Assembly (NCBI GenBank): GCA_902517505.1
Contig: CABYCL010000003.1
Coordinates: forward strand, 44,698-108,697
Source of the DNA: an uncultured SAR86 cluster bacterium
Lineage (GTDB): Bacteria > Pseudomonadota > Gammaproteobacteria > Magnimaribacterales > D2472
Length of the DNA stretch: 64,000 nt
Direction of reading: 5' to 3'
The notes under the pieces were generated by a model, which had not been told where the DNA came from, did no database searches, and saw only the letters and a program-made list of their open reading frames with translations. Of this stretch, positions 8,321 to 20,378 are shown piece after piece; position 1 is the stretch's first letter, and each line of letters opens with the position of its first letter. The position numbers and the translations under genes are program-made.

Positions 8321-10828
8321 TTAAACTATTTTTGATAAGTCCGATATAATTTTTTTAATTTTATATTTTGGAACCATCTTTTTATTGTAATTCTCAATTT
8401 CAAAAGTATCTTCAACTCTTTCTCCCAAAGTATTAATTCTCGCAGAAAAGATTGAAACATTATTTTTCAAAAATACCTTTGCAATATTAGCTAGCAAACC
8501 TTGGCTGTCAACAGTTTCAATAGTTATTAGATTACGTTTTTTTTCTTTATTTATGAAATCTGAGATATTAACAACTTTCATAAAATTAGATTTCTTTTTA
8601 GCTTTTTTATCAAGGTTAGCAATCTTATCAAATTTTTTGAAATTGTTTTCAATCCTTAATACTAGTTCATTTAATTCAGATACATTAAAAGGTCTATCAT
8701 GATGAGAATATTTTGAGATGAAAGTATTTGCAGCAAATGAATTATTCTTTGATGTAAAAATATTTGCGTCTATGATTTCAAGACCAGAATGCTCTAGTAT
8801 TTTTGTTAATTTGTAGAAAAGACCAGGAAAGTCTTGAACCTTAATAAATATTTCAATTAAGTTATCAAATCTTTTTTTACATCCCACAATAAGTTCACTA
8901 TTTTTATTTTTAATAATTAATTCAGATTGCCAACTCAATTCTTTTGTTGTATTTTTATTCAAATAACTATCATCAAGGCATAAAAAGTATTCATTAAGTA
9001 ATTTTCTTTCTCCCTCGTCAGGAAAATTATCTAGAACATTTTCCTTCCTATCTTTTGCTATTTCAGATGAAACTTTCATTGGCTCTTTATTTATCTTTGA
9101 TCTTGTAAGCAAATAGAGATCTTTTAATAGTTGATGTTTCCATCCATTCCATAGGGCAGGATTTGTTGCCCTGATATCATTTACTGTCAATAAGTATAGA
9201 TAGTCCAACTTTTCGCTTTGTTCTATAATTAGTGCAAATTCATCTACAGTTTCTTGCTCAGAAATGTCCTTCTTTTGCGATATAGACGACATTATTAGGT
9301 GCTCTTTTACCAACCAAGATATTAAATTTGCATCCGTTTCCGACATTCCAAGTCTTTTTGCAAATTTATAGCTTGTTTTTGCACCAATTTCTGAATGATT
9401 TCCTCCTTTTCCTTTTCCCAAATCATGAAACAAACCAGCAATATAAAGGATTTCTAGCTTTGGTAATTTATTAACTAACTCATGCTCAAGCTCAAATCCA
9501 CTTTGTTTATAAAGTTTCATCTGTCTAATATTTCTTACAACTTTAAAAGTATGCTCATCTACTGTGTAGGTATGAAATAAATCAAACTGCATTTGACCTA
9601 TAACTTCAGAAAATTCAGGAATATATTTCTGAAGAACTCCCAATGTTTTCATGGTTCTTAAAATTGATGATAAATTGTATTTGGATCTTAATATGGTTAA
9701 AAACTGTTCAGCGTAAATTCTATTATTTCTAAATTCTTTATCAATTAGGTTAATATTTTTTTTAATTAATGATTTTGTAACAGTATCAATAATATTTATT
9801 TTTTTACTTTTACCAATTTCAATAAAAATTTCGAATATCAGATTCTTATTTTTTTTAAGGTTTATATTTTGAATACCAATTTTATTTTTATATTTATATA
9901 TTCCAGCAACTTTTTTAAAATAATTTCTAGGAAACTGTTCATTATATTTTTCATAGACAATGTCATTAAAATAGGAAAGTGTTGAAGCCATTTCATAAAA
10001 CTTCTTCATCATTATTTCCACAGATTTTGTAGAATTTCTTTTGCTCAATTTAGCCTTCTTAGCAATCTCAATTTGGGCTTCAAAATTAAGACGATTTTTT
10101 TTTGTGGTTATATTTGTTGCAAACCTCAAAGATTTTATAAAGTTGTACGCATTTATTGCATTATTTAATTCTCCATTTAATAATCTTGATCTTGAGATTT
10201 CTTCGACAGAACTAAGTTCAAAGCAATGTTGAAGAATCCATAGAGCTGATTGGAAATCCCTTAAAGTTCCTGGAGATTCTTTTAAATCTGGTTCTAAGTT
10301 ATACGCAGTTGAAAAAAATTCACTATGGCGCTGCTGTTGTTCAATATATTTCCCGTTATAAAAGTTGTTTTTTGTCCATAACCTAGAAAGAGCTTTAGTA
10401 ATTTTTATATCTATTTCATCGCATGAGATAATAGGTCTTCTTGTTAAATATGAAGTAAATTCTTTTAAATCTTCTTTTGATATTTTTTTGATGTGAGATA
10501 TAGATCTTACTGAGTGTCCGATTTTATATCCTTCATCCCACAATAAAGAAATAAATTTTTCTAGATTTGTAAAATCTTTAATTTTATTTTTTTCAACAAT
10601 TGATAAATCAATGTCAGAATTAGGAAAAATTTCTTTTCTTCCGAATCCACCATTAGCATATATCACAAAATCTTGGTTAAGATTTAATTCAAGAAATTTA
10701 TTTTTTATATCTTTTTCTACAATATTTGAATATTTTTTTAGATATTTATTTGTTTTTGAAGGTTTTGAGTATATTTCTTGAAAATTTTTATAGAATTCTT
10801 TATTGATGGATTGTATTTTTTCTTTCAT
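8321..10828 (-). CDS. glnD: PII uridylyltransferase / uridylyl-removing enzyme
   Basis: GGFGRKEIFPNSDIDLS nucleotidyltransferase motif, HD domain (FHDLGKGKGGNHSEIGA), C-terminal ACT domains. Confidence 0.94.
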   Translation of the reverse strand: MKEKIQSINKEFYKNFQEIYSKPSKTNKYLKKYSNIVEKDIKNKFLELNLNQDFVIYANGGFGRKEIFPNSDIDLSIVEKNKIKDFTNLEKFISLLWDEGYKIGHSVRSISHIKKISKEDLKEFTSYLTRRPIISCDEIDIKITKALSRLWTKNNFYNGKYIEQQQRHSEFFSTAYNLEPDLKESPGTLRDFQSALWILQHCFELSSVEEISRSRLLNGELNNAINAYNFIKSLRFATNITTKKNRLNFEAQIEIAKKAKLSKRNSTKSVEIMMKKFYEMASTLSYFNDIVYEKYNEQFPRNYFKKVAGIYKYKNKIGIQNINLKKNKNLIFEIFIEIGKSKKINIIDTVTKSLIKKNINLIDKEFRNNRIYAEQFLTILRSKYNLSSILRTMKTLGVLQKYIPEFSEVIGQMQFDLFHTYTVDEHTFKVVRNIRQMKLYKQSGFELEHELVNKLPKLEILYIAGLFHDLGKGKGGNHSEIGAKTSYKFAKRLGMSETDANLISWLVKEHLIMSSISQKKDISEQETVDEFALIIEQSEKLDYLYLLTVNDIRATNPALWNGWKHQLLKDLYLLTRSKINKEPMKVSSEIAKDRKENVLDNFPDEGERKLLNEYFLCLDDSYLNKNTTKELSWQSELIIKNKNSELIVGCKKRFDNLIEIFIKVQDFPGLFYKLTKILEHSGLEIIDANIFTSKNNSFAANTFISKYSHHDRPFNVSELNELVLRIENNFKKFDKIANLDKKAKKKSNFMKVVNISDFINKEKKRNLITIETVDSQGLLANIAKVFLKNNVSIFSARINTLGERVEDTFEIENYNKKMVPKYKIKKIISDLSKIV

Positions 10829-11595
10829 TAAAGCTCTTCATTTCTTTTAGTAAGGATCTCTGAACCATCTCTCGTAACCAAAATAGTATGTTCCCATTGA
10901 GCGGAATTTCTTCCATCTTTGGTTTCAACCGTCCATCCATCTTTAAGAGTTTTGCAATATTTTGTACCCTGATTAATCATTGGTTCTATGGTAAAGCACA
11001 TTCCTTCCTTAAGCTGTATGCCACTTCCAGATTCTCCATAATGAAGAACTTGAGGCTCCTCATGATAGACAGCGCCAATACCATGACCACAATAATCTTC
11101 AACAACACTGTAGTAATTGCTTTCAGCATGTTTTTGTATAGCACTTCCTATATCTCCAAGATATGCTCCAGGTTTGACAACTTCAATACCTTTATAAAGA
11201 CATTCTTGAGTAATTTTAACTAATCTTTCATTATGCGGAGCGCACTTACCAACAAGAAACATCTTTGAAGTATCCCCGTGCCATCCATCTTTTATTACAG
11301 TAACATCAATGTTTAAGATGTCTCCATCTTTAAGAATTTTTTCATTACTTGGAATGCCGTGGCATATTACTTGGTTAATGCTAGAGCAGATTGTTTTTTC
11401 ATAACCCTTATATCCAACATTTGCAGGAATTGCATTTTGAACATTTATAATATGTTCGTAGCATAATTTATCTAACTCTCCTGTTGATATTCCTGGAACA
11501 ACTTTAGGAGTAATCACTTCTAGAACTTCTGCTGCCAATCTCCCAGCAACTCTCATTTTTTGGATATCCTCAGTTGTTTTTATTAATTTTTCCAT
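10828..11595 (-). CDS. map: Methionine aminopeptidase, type I
   Basis: INQVICHGIPS, DGWHGDTSKMF, YCGHGIGAVYHEEP motifs. Confidence 0.96.
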   Translation of the reverse strand: MEKLIKTTEDIQKMRVAGRLAAEVLEVITPKVVPGISTGELDKLCYEHIINVQNAIPANVGYKGYEKTICSSINQVICHGIPSNEKILKDGDILNIDVTVIKDGWHGDTSKMFLVGKCAPHNERLVKITQECLYKGIEVVKPGAYLGDIGSAIQKHAESNYYSVVEDYCGHGIGAVYHEEPQVLHYGESGSGIQLKEGMCFTIEPMINQGTKYCKTLKDGWTVETKDGRNSAQWEHTILVTRDGSEILTKRNEEL

Positions 11596-11748
11596 TTTTT
11601 TTCATTTATATATAGACAATAGACAACTTAATCTATAAAGTACAATTTTAATGTCAGCATATAATTTTAGCTCATTAAAATTAAAAAATTCTTTAAATAG
11701 TCTCCCTCAATTTTTCTTTATTTTCCCTTGTTTTAAGGAGAATTTCTA

Positions 11749-12870
11749 ATGTCATTCAAGGCAATTTTAGCATTTGAAGACGGAAGTGTATTCCATGGAA
11801 GGGGTTTTGGGAAAGAGAAACTTGATGTAGGTGAATTAGTCTTCAATACATCAATGACTGGTTATCAAGAAATTATTACAGACCCGTCCTATAAAAAACA
11901 AATTATTACATTTACTCATCCTCATATAGGAAATACCGGAATCAATTATGAAGACATGGAATCAAAGATCATTCATGCTTCAGGCATTGTTGTAAAGAAT
12001 TATTGTTCTAAACCAAGTAATTGGAGATCAAAAGCCTCGTTGGAGGATTTTTTAATTGAGAACGAGATTATAGGAATATCAGAGGTTGATACCAGAGAAA
12101 TTACTACACTCTTAAGAGAAAAGGGAGCTATGAATTGCTGCATAGCATCTTCATCACTGATAACCAAAGAAGAGGCAATCTCAGTAGCTAAAGATTTTGA
12201 TGGCCTTAAAGGAATGGATTTAGCAAAAGTAGTATCAACAGAATCAAAATATGAATGGAATAAAGGCATTTGGCCTCAAAATAAAAAGTCTGATGAATCT
12301 TTTTCAGTGGTTGCATATGATTATGGAATTAAAGAGAATATTTTAAGGCTTTTGACTGAGCATGTCGGAAAAGTACATGTAGTGAACGCTAAAACTCCAT
12401 TTGAAGAAATTATTAAGTTAAATCCAAAAGGTATTTTTTTATCTAATGGACCAGGTGATCCAGAGCCTTGTGATTATGCTATTGAAAATATAAAAAAATG
12501 TTTAATGCAAAAGCTTCCAATTTTTGGGATATGTCTTGGCCATCAATTATTGGCACTTGCAGGAGGTGCCAAAACATATAAGATGAAATTTGGTCACCAT
12601 GGGGCCAATCACCCCGTTCAAGATATCATTACTAAAGATGTTTTTATAACCAGCCAAAATCATGGTTTTGCAGTTGACGAAAAGACTTTACCCCCAAATA
12701 TTAAAGTTACACATTTATCTCTTTTTGATCAATCTTTACAAGGTATTGAATTTAATGATGCCCCTGCATTTAGTTTTCAAGGTCATCCTGAAGCAAGTCC
12801 TGGCCCTCAAGAGATTCAAGTTCTTTTTAAAAAATTTAGTTTAATGGTAAGAGAGTATGCCAAAACGTAA
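11749..12870 (+). CDS. carA: Carbamoyl-phosphate synthase small subunit
   Basis: Class I glutaminase motif [16 protein letters not shown]; followed by carB. Confidence 0.97.
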   Translation: MSFKAILAFEDGSVFHGRGFGKEKLDVGELVFNTSMTGYQEIITDPSYKKQIITFTHPHIGNTGINYEDMESKIIHASGIVVKNYCSKPSNWRSKASLEDFLIENEIIGISEVDTREITTLLREKGAMNCCIASSSLITKEEAISVAKDFDGLKGMDLAKVVSTESKYEWNKGIWPQNKKSDESFSVVAYDYGIKENILRLLTEHVGKVHVVNAKTPFEEIIKLNPKGIFLSNGPGDPEPCDYAIENIKKCLMQKLPIFGICLGHQLLALAGGAKTYKMKFGHHGANHPVQDIITKDVFITSQNHGFAVDEKTLPPNIKVTHLSLFDQSLQGIEFNDAPAFSFQGHPEASPGPQEIQVLFKKFSLMVREYAKT

Positions 12871-15800
12871 AGATATATCTTCTATACTTATAATTGGTGC
12901 AGGACCGATTATTATTGGTCAGGCATGTGAGTTTGATTACTCGGGCGCACAAGCTTGCAAGGCTCTCAAAGAGGAAGGGTTTAGAGTAATTTTAGTTAAT
13001 TCTAATCCTGCAACAATTATGACTGATCCGCTAATGGCTGATGCAACATATATTGAACCAATTCATTGGGAGTCTGTTGAAAAAATTATTGAAAAAGAAA
13101 AACCAGATGCAATTTTGCCGACTATGGGAGGACAGACTGCCTTAAATACCGCATTAACGTTAGATAAAGAGGGAATATTAGACAAACATAATGTTATTTT
13201 GATTGGAGCAAATAGGGCAGCTATTGATAAAGCAGAGGATAGACAACTTTTTGATGAAACAATGAAAGCAATCAATCTTGAGACTCCAGCATCAGGTATT
13301 GCTCATTCAATGAATGATGCTTTAGAAGTTCAAGAAAAAATAGGTTTTCCTTGCATTATAAGGCCGTCATTTACTATGGGAGGAACAGGAGGAGGCATTG
13401 CTTATAATATCTCAGAATTTAAAACAATTTGTGAGAAAGGCTTAGAACTGTCTCCTACAAACGAACTTCTTATTGATGAGTCTTTAATTGGTTGGAAAGA
13501 ATATGAGATGGAAGTAGTAAGAGATTGTGAAGATAATTGCATCATAGTTTGTTCTATTGAAAATTTAGATCCGATGGGCATTCATACCGGTGACTCAACT
13601 ACCATTGCTCCAGCACAAACCTTGACAGATAAAGAGTATCAGTTAATGAGAAATGCATCTTTTAAAATTTTGAGAGAAATTGGCGTTGATACTGGAGGAT
13701 CTAACGTTCAGTTTGCAGTGAATCCTGATAATGGAAAGATGGTCGTCATAGAAATGAATCCTCGTGTTAGCAGATCTTCTGCATTAGCATCTAAAGCTAC
13801 TGGTTTCCCAATTGCAAAAGTTGCTGCATTATTGTCAGTTGGCTATACATTGGATGAACTAAAAAATGACATCACTGGAGGCCTTACCCCTGCATCTTTT
13901 GAGCCTAGTATTGATTATATAGTTACAAAGATACCAAAATTTGCATTTGAGAAATTTCCACAAGCTAGCCCAAAGCTCACAACCCAAATGAAATCTGTTG
14001 GAGAAGTGATGTCAATGGGATCAAACTTTCAAGAATCATTTCAAAAAGCTTTATGCAGTATGGAAGAAGGACTAAATGGACTTAATTCTTTATTTGAAAA
14101 TTCGAATTTTCCTTCTGATGAAGATATTAAGAGTGAATTAACAATTCCAGGACCTAAAAGAATATTTTATATTGCAGATGCAATTCGAAAAGGTTGGGAT
14201 ATTGAAAAAATTTACTCTCTAACCAAAATTGATTATTGGTTTCTAGATCAAATAAAAGAATTAATTCATATTGAAGAAAAATTAAGTAGCTTAAGTATTG
14301 ATGAGTTAAATAAAGATTATATTCAAGAAATAAAAGAAAAAGGATTTTCAGATAGCAGAATAGCTGAAATGATTGGAGAAACTGAAGATAATTTAAGAAA
14401 GCATAGAAAAAAACATAAAATTCATCCAATTTATAGACGTGTAGATACATGTGCTGCAGAGTTCGCAACCTCAACATGTTACATGTATTCAACATATGGT
14501 GGAAAATGTGAAAGCGATCCAACTTTAAAGAAAAAAATACTAGTTATAGGCAGTGGACCTAATAGAATTGGCCAAGGTATTGAATTTGATTATTGCTGTG
14601 TTCATGCTTCATTAGCAATGCAAGAGGAAGGATATGAGTCTATTATGGTAAATTGCAATCCAGAAACAGTTTCTACTGATTATGATGTTTCTAACAGACT
14701 ATATTTTGAACCAATAACAGCTGAAAAAATATTAGATATTATTGATATTGAAGATCCTGAGGGAGTTATTATTCAGTTTGGAGGGCAAACTCCTTTAAAA
14801 CTTGCAGATATACTTTCAGAAAAAGGCGTAAAAATTTTAGGTACTAATGTTGATGCTATAGACAGATCTGAAGATAGGGAGAGATTCCAAGAATTAGTAA
14901 ATAAACTAGATCTTAAGCAACCCACAAATGCAACTGCAAAGAATTTAAAAGAGGCTCTTAAAAAGGCTGAAAAGATCGGGTTTCCAATTGTTGTTAGACC
15001 ATCGTATGTTCTTGGCGGAAGAGCTATGCAGCTCGTAAATAATATGCAAGAGCTTAATAAATATTTAAATGAGGCTGTTGAAGTCTCAAATAGCAAACCA
15101 ATCCTTTTAGACAGCTATCTTACTGATGCTATTGAGGTGGATGTTGACGTTGTTTCGGATGGAAAAAATATTGAAATCGGCGGCATTCTTCAACATATAG
15201 AACAAGCAGGAATACATTCCGGAGATTCTGCATGTTCATTACCCCCATACAGTCTTTCAGAAAAGGTTCAAAAAGAAATGAAAGAACAAGCAATAAATAT
15301 TGCTAACGAACTAAAAGTAATAGGATTAATGAATATTCAATTTGCAATTAAAGATAATGAGGTTTATATAATCGAAGTCAACCCACGTGCTTCAAGAACA
15401 GTCCCATTTATTTCAAAAGCTATTGGTAACTCTCTTGCAAAAGTTGCTTCAAAAGCAATGATTGGAAAAACTCTTAAAGACCAAGGTTTCTCATCAAAGT
15501 TGCCGGATGGATTATTTTTTGTAAAAGAAGCTGTAATGCCATTTGATAAATTTCCTCATGTTGATCCAATTTTAGGCCCTGAAATGAAATCTACTGGAGA
15601 AGTTATGGGTATTGGACCCAATTTTGGCGAAGCTTATGCAAAAGCTCAAAAAGGAGCAAATAAGATCCTGAGAAGATCAGGCGTCGTATTTATTAGTGTT
15701 AAATCATCTGATAAAAAATATCTTGATAAATTTGTACCAGAGATAATTAGTGCTGGATTTAAAATTGTAGCAACATCAGGAACTGCGGATCACATAGAAA

Positions 15801-16069
15801 AATTAGGATATGAAGTTGAAACTATAAATAAAGTTACAGAAGGAAGACCTCATATCGTCGACAGCTTATTAAATAATCAGATTGATTTGGTTATTAATAC
15901 AACTGAAGGATCCCAGTCTATTAAGGATTCTGCTTCGATAAGACAAAGTGCATTAAGATATAAAATTTTTTGTACTACTACTATGTTTGGAGCTTTTGCA
16001 ATAATTGATGCATTTAAGAGTAATGAAGAAAATTGGACATACGACACCCTCCAAGAAATAAATAATTAA
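12857..16069 (+). CDS. carB: Carbamoyl-phosphate synthase large subunit
   Basis: Duplicated ATP-grasp architecture, 1070 aa; [22 protein letters not shown]. Confidence 0.98.
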   Translation: MPKRKDISSILIIGAGPIIIGQACEFDYSGAQACKALKEEGFRVILVNSNPATIMTDPLMADATYIEPIHWESVEKIIEKEKPDAILPTMGGQTALNTALTLDKEGILDKHNVILIGANRAAIDKAEDRQLFDETMKAINLETPASGIAHSMNDALEVQEKIGFPCIIRPSFTMGGTGGGIAYNISEFKTICEKGLELSPTNELLIDESLIGWKEYEMEVVRDCEDNCIIVCSIENLDPMGIHTGDSTTIAPAQTLTDKEYQLMRNASFKILREIGVDTGGSNVQFAVNPDNGKMVVIEMNPRVSRSSALASKATGFPIAKVAALLSVGYTLDELKNDITGGLTPASFEPSIDYIVTKIPKFAFEKFPQASPKLTTQMKSVGEVMSMGSNFQESFQKALCSMEEGLNGLNSLFENSNFPSDEDIKSELTIPGPKRIFYIADAIRKGWDIEKIYSLTKIDYWFLDQIKELIHIEEKLSSLSIDELNKDYIQEIKEKGFSDSRIAEMIGETEDNLRKHRKKHKIHPIYRRVDTCAAEFATSTCYMYSTYGGKCESDPTLKKKILVIGSGPNRIGQGIEFDYCCVHASLAMQEEGYESIMVNCNPETVSTDYDVSNRLYFEPITAEKILDIIDIEDPEGVIIQFGGQTPLKLADILSEKGVKILGTNVDAIDRSEDRERFQELVNKLDLKQPTNATAKNLKEALKKAEKIGFPIVVRPSYVLGGRAMQLVNNMQELNKYLNEAVEVSNSKPILLDSYLTDAIEVDVDVVSDGKNIEIGGILQHIEQAGIHSGDSACSLPPYSLSEKVQKEMKEQAINIANELKVIGLMNIQFAIKDNEVYIIEVNPRASRTVPFISKAIGNSLAKVASKAMIGKTLKDQGFSSKLPDGLFFVKEAVMPFDKFPHVDPILGPEMKSTGEVMGIGPNFGEAYAKAQKGANKILRRSGVVFISVKSSDKKYLDKFVPEIISAGFKIVATSGTADHIEKLGYEVETINKVTEGRPHIVDSLLNNQIDLVINTTEGSQSIKDSASIRQSALRYKIFCTTTMFGAFAIIDAFKSNEENWTYDTLQEINN

Positions 16070-16078
16070 TCAAATTGC

Positions 16079-16084
16079 TATAAT
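16079..16084 (+). promoter_or_regulatory. Putative extended -10 promoter (TGC-TATAAT) of greA
   Basis: aaatTGCTATAATgctcaaATG; -10 hexamer ends 6 nt before greA start codon. Confidence 0.5.
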
Positions 16085-16090
16085 GCTCAA

Positions 16091-16567
16091 ATGAGCAGAA
16101 TACCATTGACAAAAGAGGGTGAAATTTCTATTAAGGAAAAGCTTTCAAACTTAAAATTTCAAGAAAGACCACAAATTTCTCAAGCCATAGCAGAGGCAAG
16201 GGCTCATGGAGACCTTAAAGAAAATGCTGAATATCATGCAGCTAAGGAGTTGCAAGGACTAGTTGAAGCAAAAATAGCTGAAATGGAAAATGCTTTAGCT
16301 AATGCACAAGTTATTGATGTTAAGGAAATTCCCGAAACAGGAAGAGTGGTGTTTGGAGCAACTGTAAAAATCTATGACATTGATAATGATAATGAGATTA
16401 CTTATAAGATTGTTGGAAATCTTGAATCAGATCCTGAACTAGGAAATATATCAATTGATACGCCTATTGCAAAAGGACTGGTTGGGAAATTCGTTGATGA
16501 TGAAGTTTCCATCAAAACACCTTCTGGCAATTTAAATTACGAAATCATAGAAGTAAAGCATATATAA
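16091..16567 (+). CDS. greA: Transcript cleavage factor GreA
   Basis: PLTKEGEISIKEKLSNLK...RPQISQAIAEARAHGDLKENAEYHAAKE. Confidence 0.97.
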   Translation: MSRIPLTKEGEISIKEKLSNLKFQERPQISQAIAEARAHGDLKENAEYHAAKELQGLVEAKIAEMENALANAQVIDVKEIPETGRVVFGATVKIYDIDNDNEITYKIVGNLESDPELGNISIDTPIAKGLVGKFVDDEVSIKTPSGNLNYEIIEVKHI

Positions 16568-16571
16568 ATAA

Positions 16572-17132
16572 ATGCAATCAGATAATTGGGCCAAAAGAGC
16601 TAAAGACGAAGGCTATCGTTCAAGAGCTGTTTTTAAACTTCAAGAAATCTTAAAAAAAACTAAGTTAAAAAAAATATCAAATGTTTTAGATCTTGGATCT
16701 GCGCCAGGCGGATGGTCACAATTGATTATCAAAAATTATCCAGACTCAAAAGTGTTCGCAATAGATATATTAGATATGGAAAAAATAGACGGAGTGGATT
16801 TTTTTCAAATAAGTATTGAGAAGATAGAAGAAATAGAAGATATAGATTTGTTAAAAGGTAAGTTTAATCTTGTAATTTCTGATATAGCCCCAAACTTAAC
16901 TGGTATAAGTGCAATCGATAGTGAAAATGTATTAGATTTAAATAATTTAACCTTAAATACTGCACATAAGTTTTTAGAAAAAGGCGGCGCACTAATAATG
17001 AAAACATTTCAGAATAATAATTTAAAAAGTTTAAGAAAAAATATGGAATTATCTTTTAAGTTAGTTCAAACTTATAAACCAGCAGCGTCAAAAAAACAAT
17101 CTGGTGAGATATATCTTTATGGAGTAAAGTAA
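16572..17132 (+). CDS. rlmE: 23S rRNA 2'-O-ribose methyltransferase RlmE (FtsJ/RrmJ)
   Basis: DNWAKRAKDEGYRSRAVFKLQEI...LDLGSAPGGWSQ; upstream of ftsH. Confidence 0.95.
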   Translation: MQSDNWAKRAKDEGYRSRAVFKLQEILKKTKLKKISNVLDLGSAPGGWSQLIIKNYPDSKVFAIDILDMEKIDGVDFFQISIEKIEEIEDIDLLKGKFNLVISDIAPNLTGISAIDSENVLDLNNLTLNTAHKFLEKGGALIMKTFQNNNLKSLRKNMELSFKLVQTYKPAASKKQSGEIYLYGVK

Positions 17133-17135
17133 TTT

Positions 17136-19046
17136 ATGAGCAGTTTTATAAGAAATTTAGTTGTTTGGGTAGTTCTTGGATCGCTTATGGTCTTCGTTTT
17201 TAATAATGTAGAGAACTCATCTGCAAGAGAACAAATTAGTTATAGCGAATTTAAGCAAGATGTATTATCAGATAGAGTTGCTAAAATCGTCTATAAAGGG
17301 GATCAAATGACCATAATTGGGGATAGACTCGATGGCTCTAAATTTGAAACAACTCATCCGATTTTTAAAAGAGACGAGGCAGTAGAAAATGCAATAGAAG
17401 ACCATGGAGTAGTTGCCGTTTATGAAAAGATAGAGCAACCATCCTTATTTTCACAACTACTTGTTGGCGCATTTCCTATAATACTTCTTTTAGCAATATT
17501 TTTCTTTTTCATGCGTCAGATGCAAGGTGGTATGTCTGGAAAAGGCGGTCCAATGTCATTTGGAAGAAGCAAAGCTAAACTAATGGAAGGCGGAAAAGTT
17601 AAAACAACCTTTAAAGATGTTGCTGGATGCGAAGAGGCAAAACAGGATGTTCAAGAATTAGTAGATTTTCTTAAAGATCCTTCAAAATTTCAAAAATTGG
17701 GTGGAAAAATACCGAGAGGTGTATTAATGGTTGGGCCTCCAGGTACTGGTAAGACTTTGATTGCAAGAGCAGTAGCAGGAGAGGCAAAAGTTCCATTTTT
17801 TACAATTTCTGGTTCTGATTTTGTTGAGATGTTTGTTGGTGTTGGAGCCTCAAGAGTTAGAGATATGTTCGAACAGGCCAAAAAACAATCACCATGTATT
17901 GTTTTTATTGATGAAATTGATGCTGTTGGAAGACATAGAGGTGCTGGGCTTGGTGGTGGACATGATGAGCGAGAACAAACTCTAAACCAGTTATTAGTTG
18001 AAATGGATGGTTTTGAAGGTAATGACGGAGTTATTGTTATTGCAGCTACAAATAGACCAGATGTTCTTGATCCTGCACTATTGAGACCAGGTAGATTTGA
18101 CAGACAAGTGGTTGTTGATCTTCCTGATATAAGAGGAAGAGAAGCTATTCTTAAGGTTCATATGAGAAAAGTTCCTTTAGATGCAGACGTTGATCCATTA
18201 GTAATAGCTAGAGGTACACCTGGCTTCTCAGGTGCTGATTTAGCAAATTTAATAAATGAAGCGGCATTATTTGCTGCCAGATACTCTGATAAAAAAATAG
18301 ATCAGTCTCATCTGGATTTAGCAAAAGATAAGATAATGATGGGTGCAGAGAGAAAATCAATGATTCTCAGCGAAGAACAAAAAAGAATAACTGCTTATCA
18401 TGAGGCTGGCCATGCTATTGTTGGTAGATTGTCTCCAAAACATGATCCAGTATATAAAGTTACTATTATTCCAAGGGGAAGAGCTCTTGGTGTAACAATG
18501 TTTTTACCTGAAGAAGACACCTATATGCAAAGTAAAGAATATTTAGAAGGAAGAATTGCAGCACTCTTTGGAGGAAGAATTGCAGAGAGTATAATAAATG
18601 GCGACAAAGGTATTACCACAGGAGCTTCAAATGATATTGAGGTTGCAACAAATATTGCAACTAATATGGTTACTAAATGGGGATTATCAAAAACAATAGG
18701 ACCATTAAAATATGGAGAAGATGAGGGAAGTCCTTTCCTAGGAAGAACTGCAGCTTCTCCTGTTCAAAATATGAGTGATGAAACAGCAAAACTTATAGAT
18801 AAAGAGGTAAAATCAATAATAGATACATGTTATAAAAAAGCTGAAAATATACTTAAAGAAAATCTTGATAAGTTAAATGTAATGGCTGATGCATTGCTTA
18901 AATATGAAACTATTGATGCTAGTCAGATTGACGATATTATGGCTGGCGCAACACCAAGAGAACCAAAGGGGTGGTCAAATGATGACACCTCTGATGGCAA
19001 ATCTTCTAAAAAAACTTCAATAAAAGGTGCTGCAGAAGAGTTATAA
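17136..19046 (+). CDS. ftsH: ATP-dependent zinc metalloprotease FtsH
   Basis: AAA+ Walker [12 protein letters not shown] region, HEAGH zinc site. Confidence 0.98.
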   Translation: MSSFIRNLVVWVVLGSLMVFVFNNVENSSAREQISYSEFKQDVLSDRVAKIVYKGDQMTIIGDRLDGSKFETTHPIFKRDEAVENAIEDHGVVAVYEKIEQPSLFSQLLVGAFPIILLLAIFFFFMRQMQGGMSGKGGPMSFGRSKAKLMEGGKVKTTFKDVAGCEEAKQDVQELVDFLKDPSKFQKLGGKIPRGVLMVGPPGTGKTLIARAVAGEAKVPFFTISGSDFVEMFVGVGASRVRDMFEQAKKQSPCIVFIDEIDAVGRHRGAGLGGGHDEREQTLNQLLVEMDGFEGNDGVIVIAATNRPDVLDPALLRPGRFDRQVVVDLPDIRGREAILKVHMRKVPLDADVDPLVIARGTPGFSGADLANLINEAALFAARYSDKKIDQSHLDLAKDKIMMGAERKSMILSEEQKRITAYHEAGHAIVGRLSPKHDPVYKVTIIPRGRALGVTMFLPEEDTYMQSKEYLEGRIAALFGGRIAESIINGDKGITTGASNDIEVATNIATNMVTKWGLSKTIGPLKYGEDEGSPFLGRTAASPVQNMSDETAKLIDKEVKSIIDTCYKKAENILKENLDKLNVMADALLKYETIDASQIDDIMAGATPREPKGWSNDDTSDGKSSKKTSIKGAAEEL

Positions 19047-19055
19047 TTCTTTTTC

Positions 19056-20378
19056 ATGAATCTTAAATTTGGCACTGACGGGATAAGGGGACCCGTTGAG
19101 AGCGTAGTAACTCCCGAAGCTTGTCTTAAAATAGGTCATGCTACTGGCTTAGTAATGAAAGAACTAGGTTGGAATACCGTTGTTATTGGCAAGGATACAA
19201 GAATATCAGGATATATGCTTGAGTCGGCTCTTCAGGCAGGATTTATTGCTGCTGGTGTTAACGTACGCTTACTTGGACCGATACCAACTCCAGGAGTAGC
19301 TTATTTAACAAAAACTTTAAGAAATAAGTTTGGAGTGGTTATTAGCGCTTCTCATAATGATTTTCTTGATAATGGAATAAAAATCTTCAACGAAGATGGA
19401 GAAAAAATCTCAAGAGATATTGAAAAAAGAATAGAGAAGCATCTATCTAAGAATTTATCACCTGTAGAAACATCTAAGATTGGAAAAGCTTATAGATTTG
19501 ATGAATCTGGACCAAGATATATTGAGTTCTGTAAATCTACTGTTCCTCCTAATATATCTTTTTCATCTTTAAGAATAGTTTTAGATTGCGCAAATGGCGC
19601 ATGTTACAAAGTAAGCCCTGAGATTTTTGAAGAGTTAGGTGCAGAAGTTATTACGATTGGTAATGAACCAGATGGCTATAATATTAATCAAGATTGTGGA
19701 TCAACTCATCCCGAAGTCATACAAGATGCGGTTATTAAGCATAGAGCAGATTATGGTATTTCTCTTGATGGAGATGGTGACAGGGTTATTCTTGTTGATG
19801 AAAAAGGTAATTTGTTAGATGGAGATGACATTTTATATATATTAGCCTTTTCAAACCCTAATAGAACTGGAGTATGGTCTGGTGTTGTAGGAACACATAT
19901 GAGCAATCTTGGACTAGAGGAAGGTATTGAAAAATTAGGTTATAAATTTATAAGAGCAGATGTTGGAGATAAATACGTTAGCGAAATGCTAGCCAAAAAA
20001 GGATGGATGCTTGGAGGTGAGACATCCGGCCATATTATATGCAAAGACCTTGTCAGTACTGGTGACGGAACTGTAGCAGCTTTAAAAGTAATCTCATCTT
20101 TACTAATTTTAGAAAAAAGACCAAGTGAGGTGTTATCAAACTTCAAAAAGATTCCACAAATTAATAAGGCTATTAAAGTTAATAACAAAGACATTATTAA
20201 TGACAAAGAGTTAAAGTCTTTTTTAAAAGAGATTCAATCAGATCTAACCATTGGAAGAATACTAGTAAGACCTTCTGGAACAGAACCTAAGATAAGGATT
20301 ATGGTTGAAGCTCCTGAAAAAAATGTTGCAGAAAAGTTTGCTAGAGATATTGAAAAACTAATCAAATCAAAAACATGA
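19056..20378 (+). CDS. glmM: Phosphoglucosamine mutase
   Basis: FGTDGIRGPV, ISASHNDFLDNGIKIF, DGDGDRVILVDE motifs. Confidence 0.97.
   Translation: MNLKFGTDGIRGPVESVVTPEACLKIGHATGLVMKELGWNTVVIGKDTRISGYMLESALQAGFIAAGVNVRLLGPIPTPGVAYLTKTLRNKFGVVISASHNDFLDNGIKIFNEDGEKISRDIEKRIEKHLSKNLSPVETSKIGKAYRFDESGPRYIEFCKSTVPPNISFSSLRIVLDCANGACYKVSPEIFEELGAEVITIGNEPDGYNINQDCGSTHPEVIQDAVIKHRADYGISLDGDGDRVILVDEKGNLLDGDDILYILAFSNPNRTGVWSGVVGTHMSNLGLEEGIEKLGYKFIRADVGDKYVSEMLAKKGWMLGGETSGHIICKDLVSTGDGTVAALKVISSLLILEKRPSEVLSNFKKIPQINKAIKVNNKDIINDKELKSFLKEIQSDLTIGRILVRPSGTEPKIRIMVEAPEKNVAEKFARDIEKLIKSKT

Noticed and set aside
12540-12580. TGGCACTTGCAGG in carA as a sigma-54 site
   Set aside because: No 5-nt spacer between TGGCAC and TTGC; inside coding sequence.
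14154-14522. 122-aa ORF antisense to carB
   Set aside because: Low-complexity Leu/Tyr/Phe-rich translation typical of the antisense of an AT-rich coding region; carB is intact.
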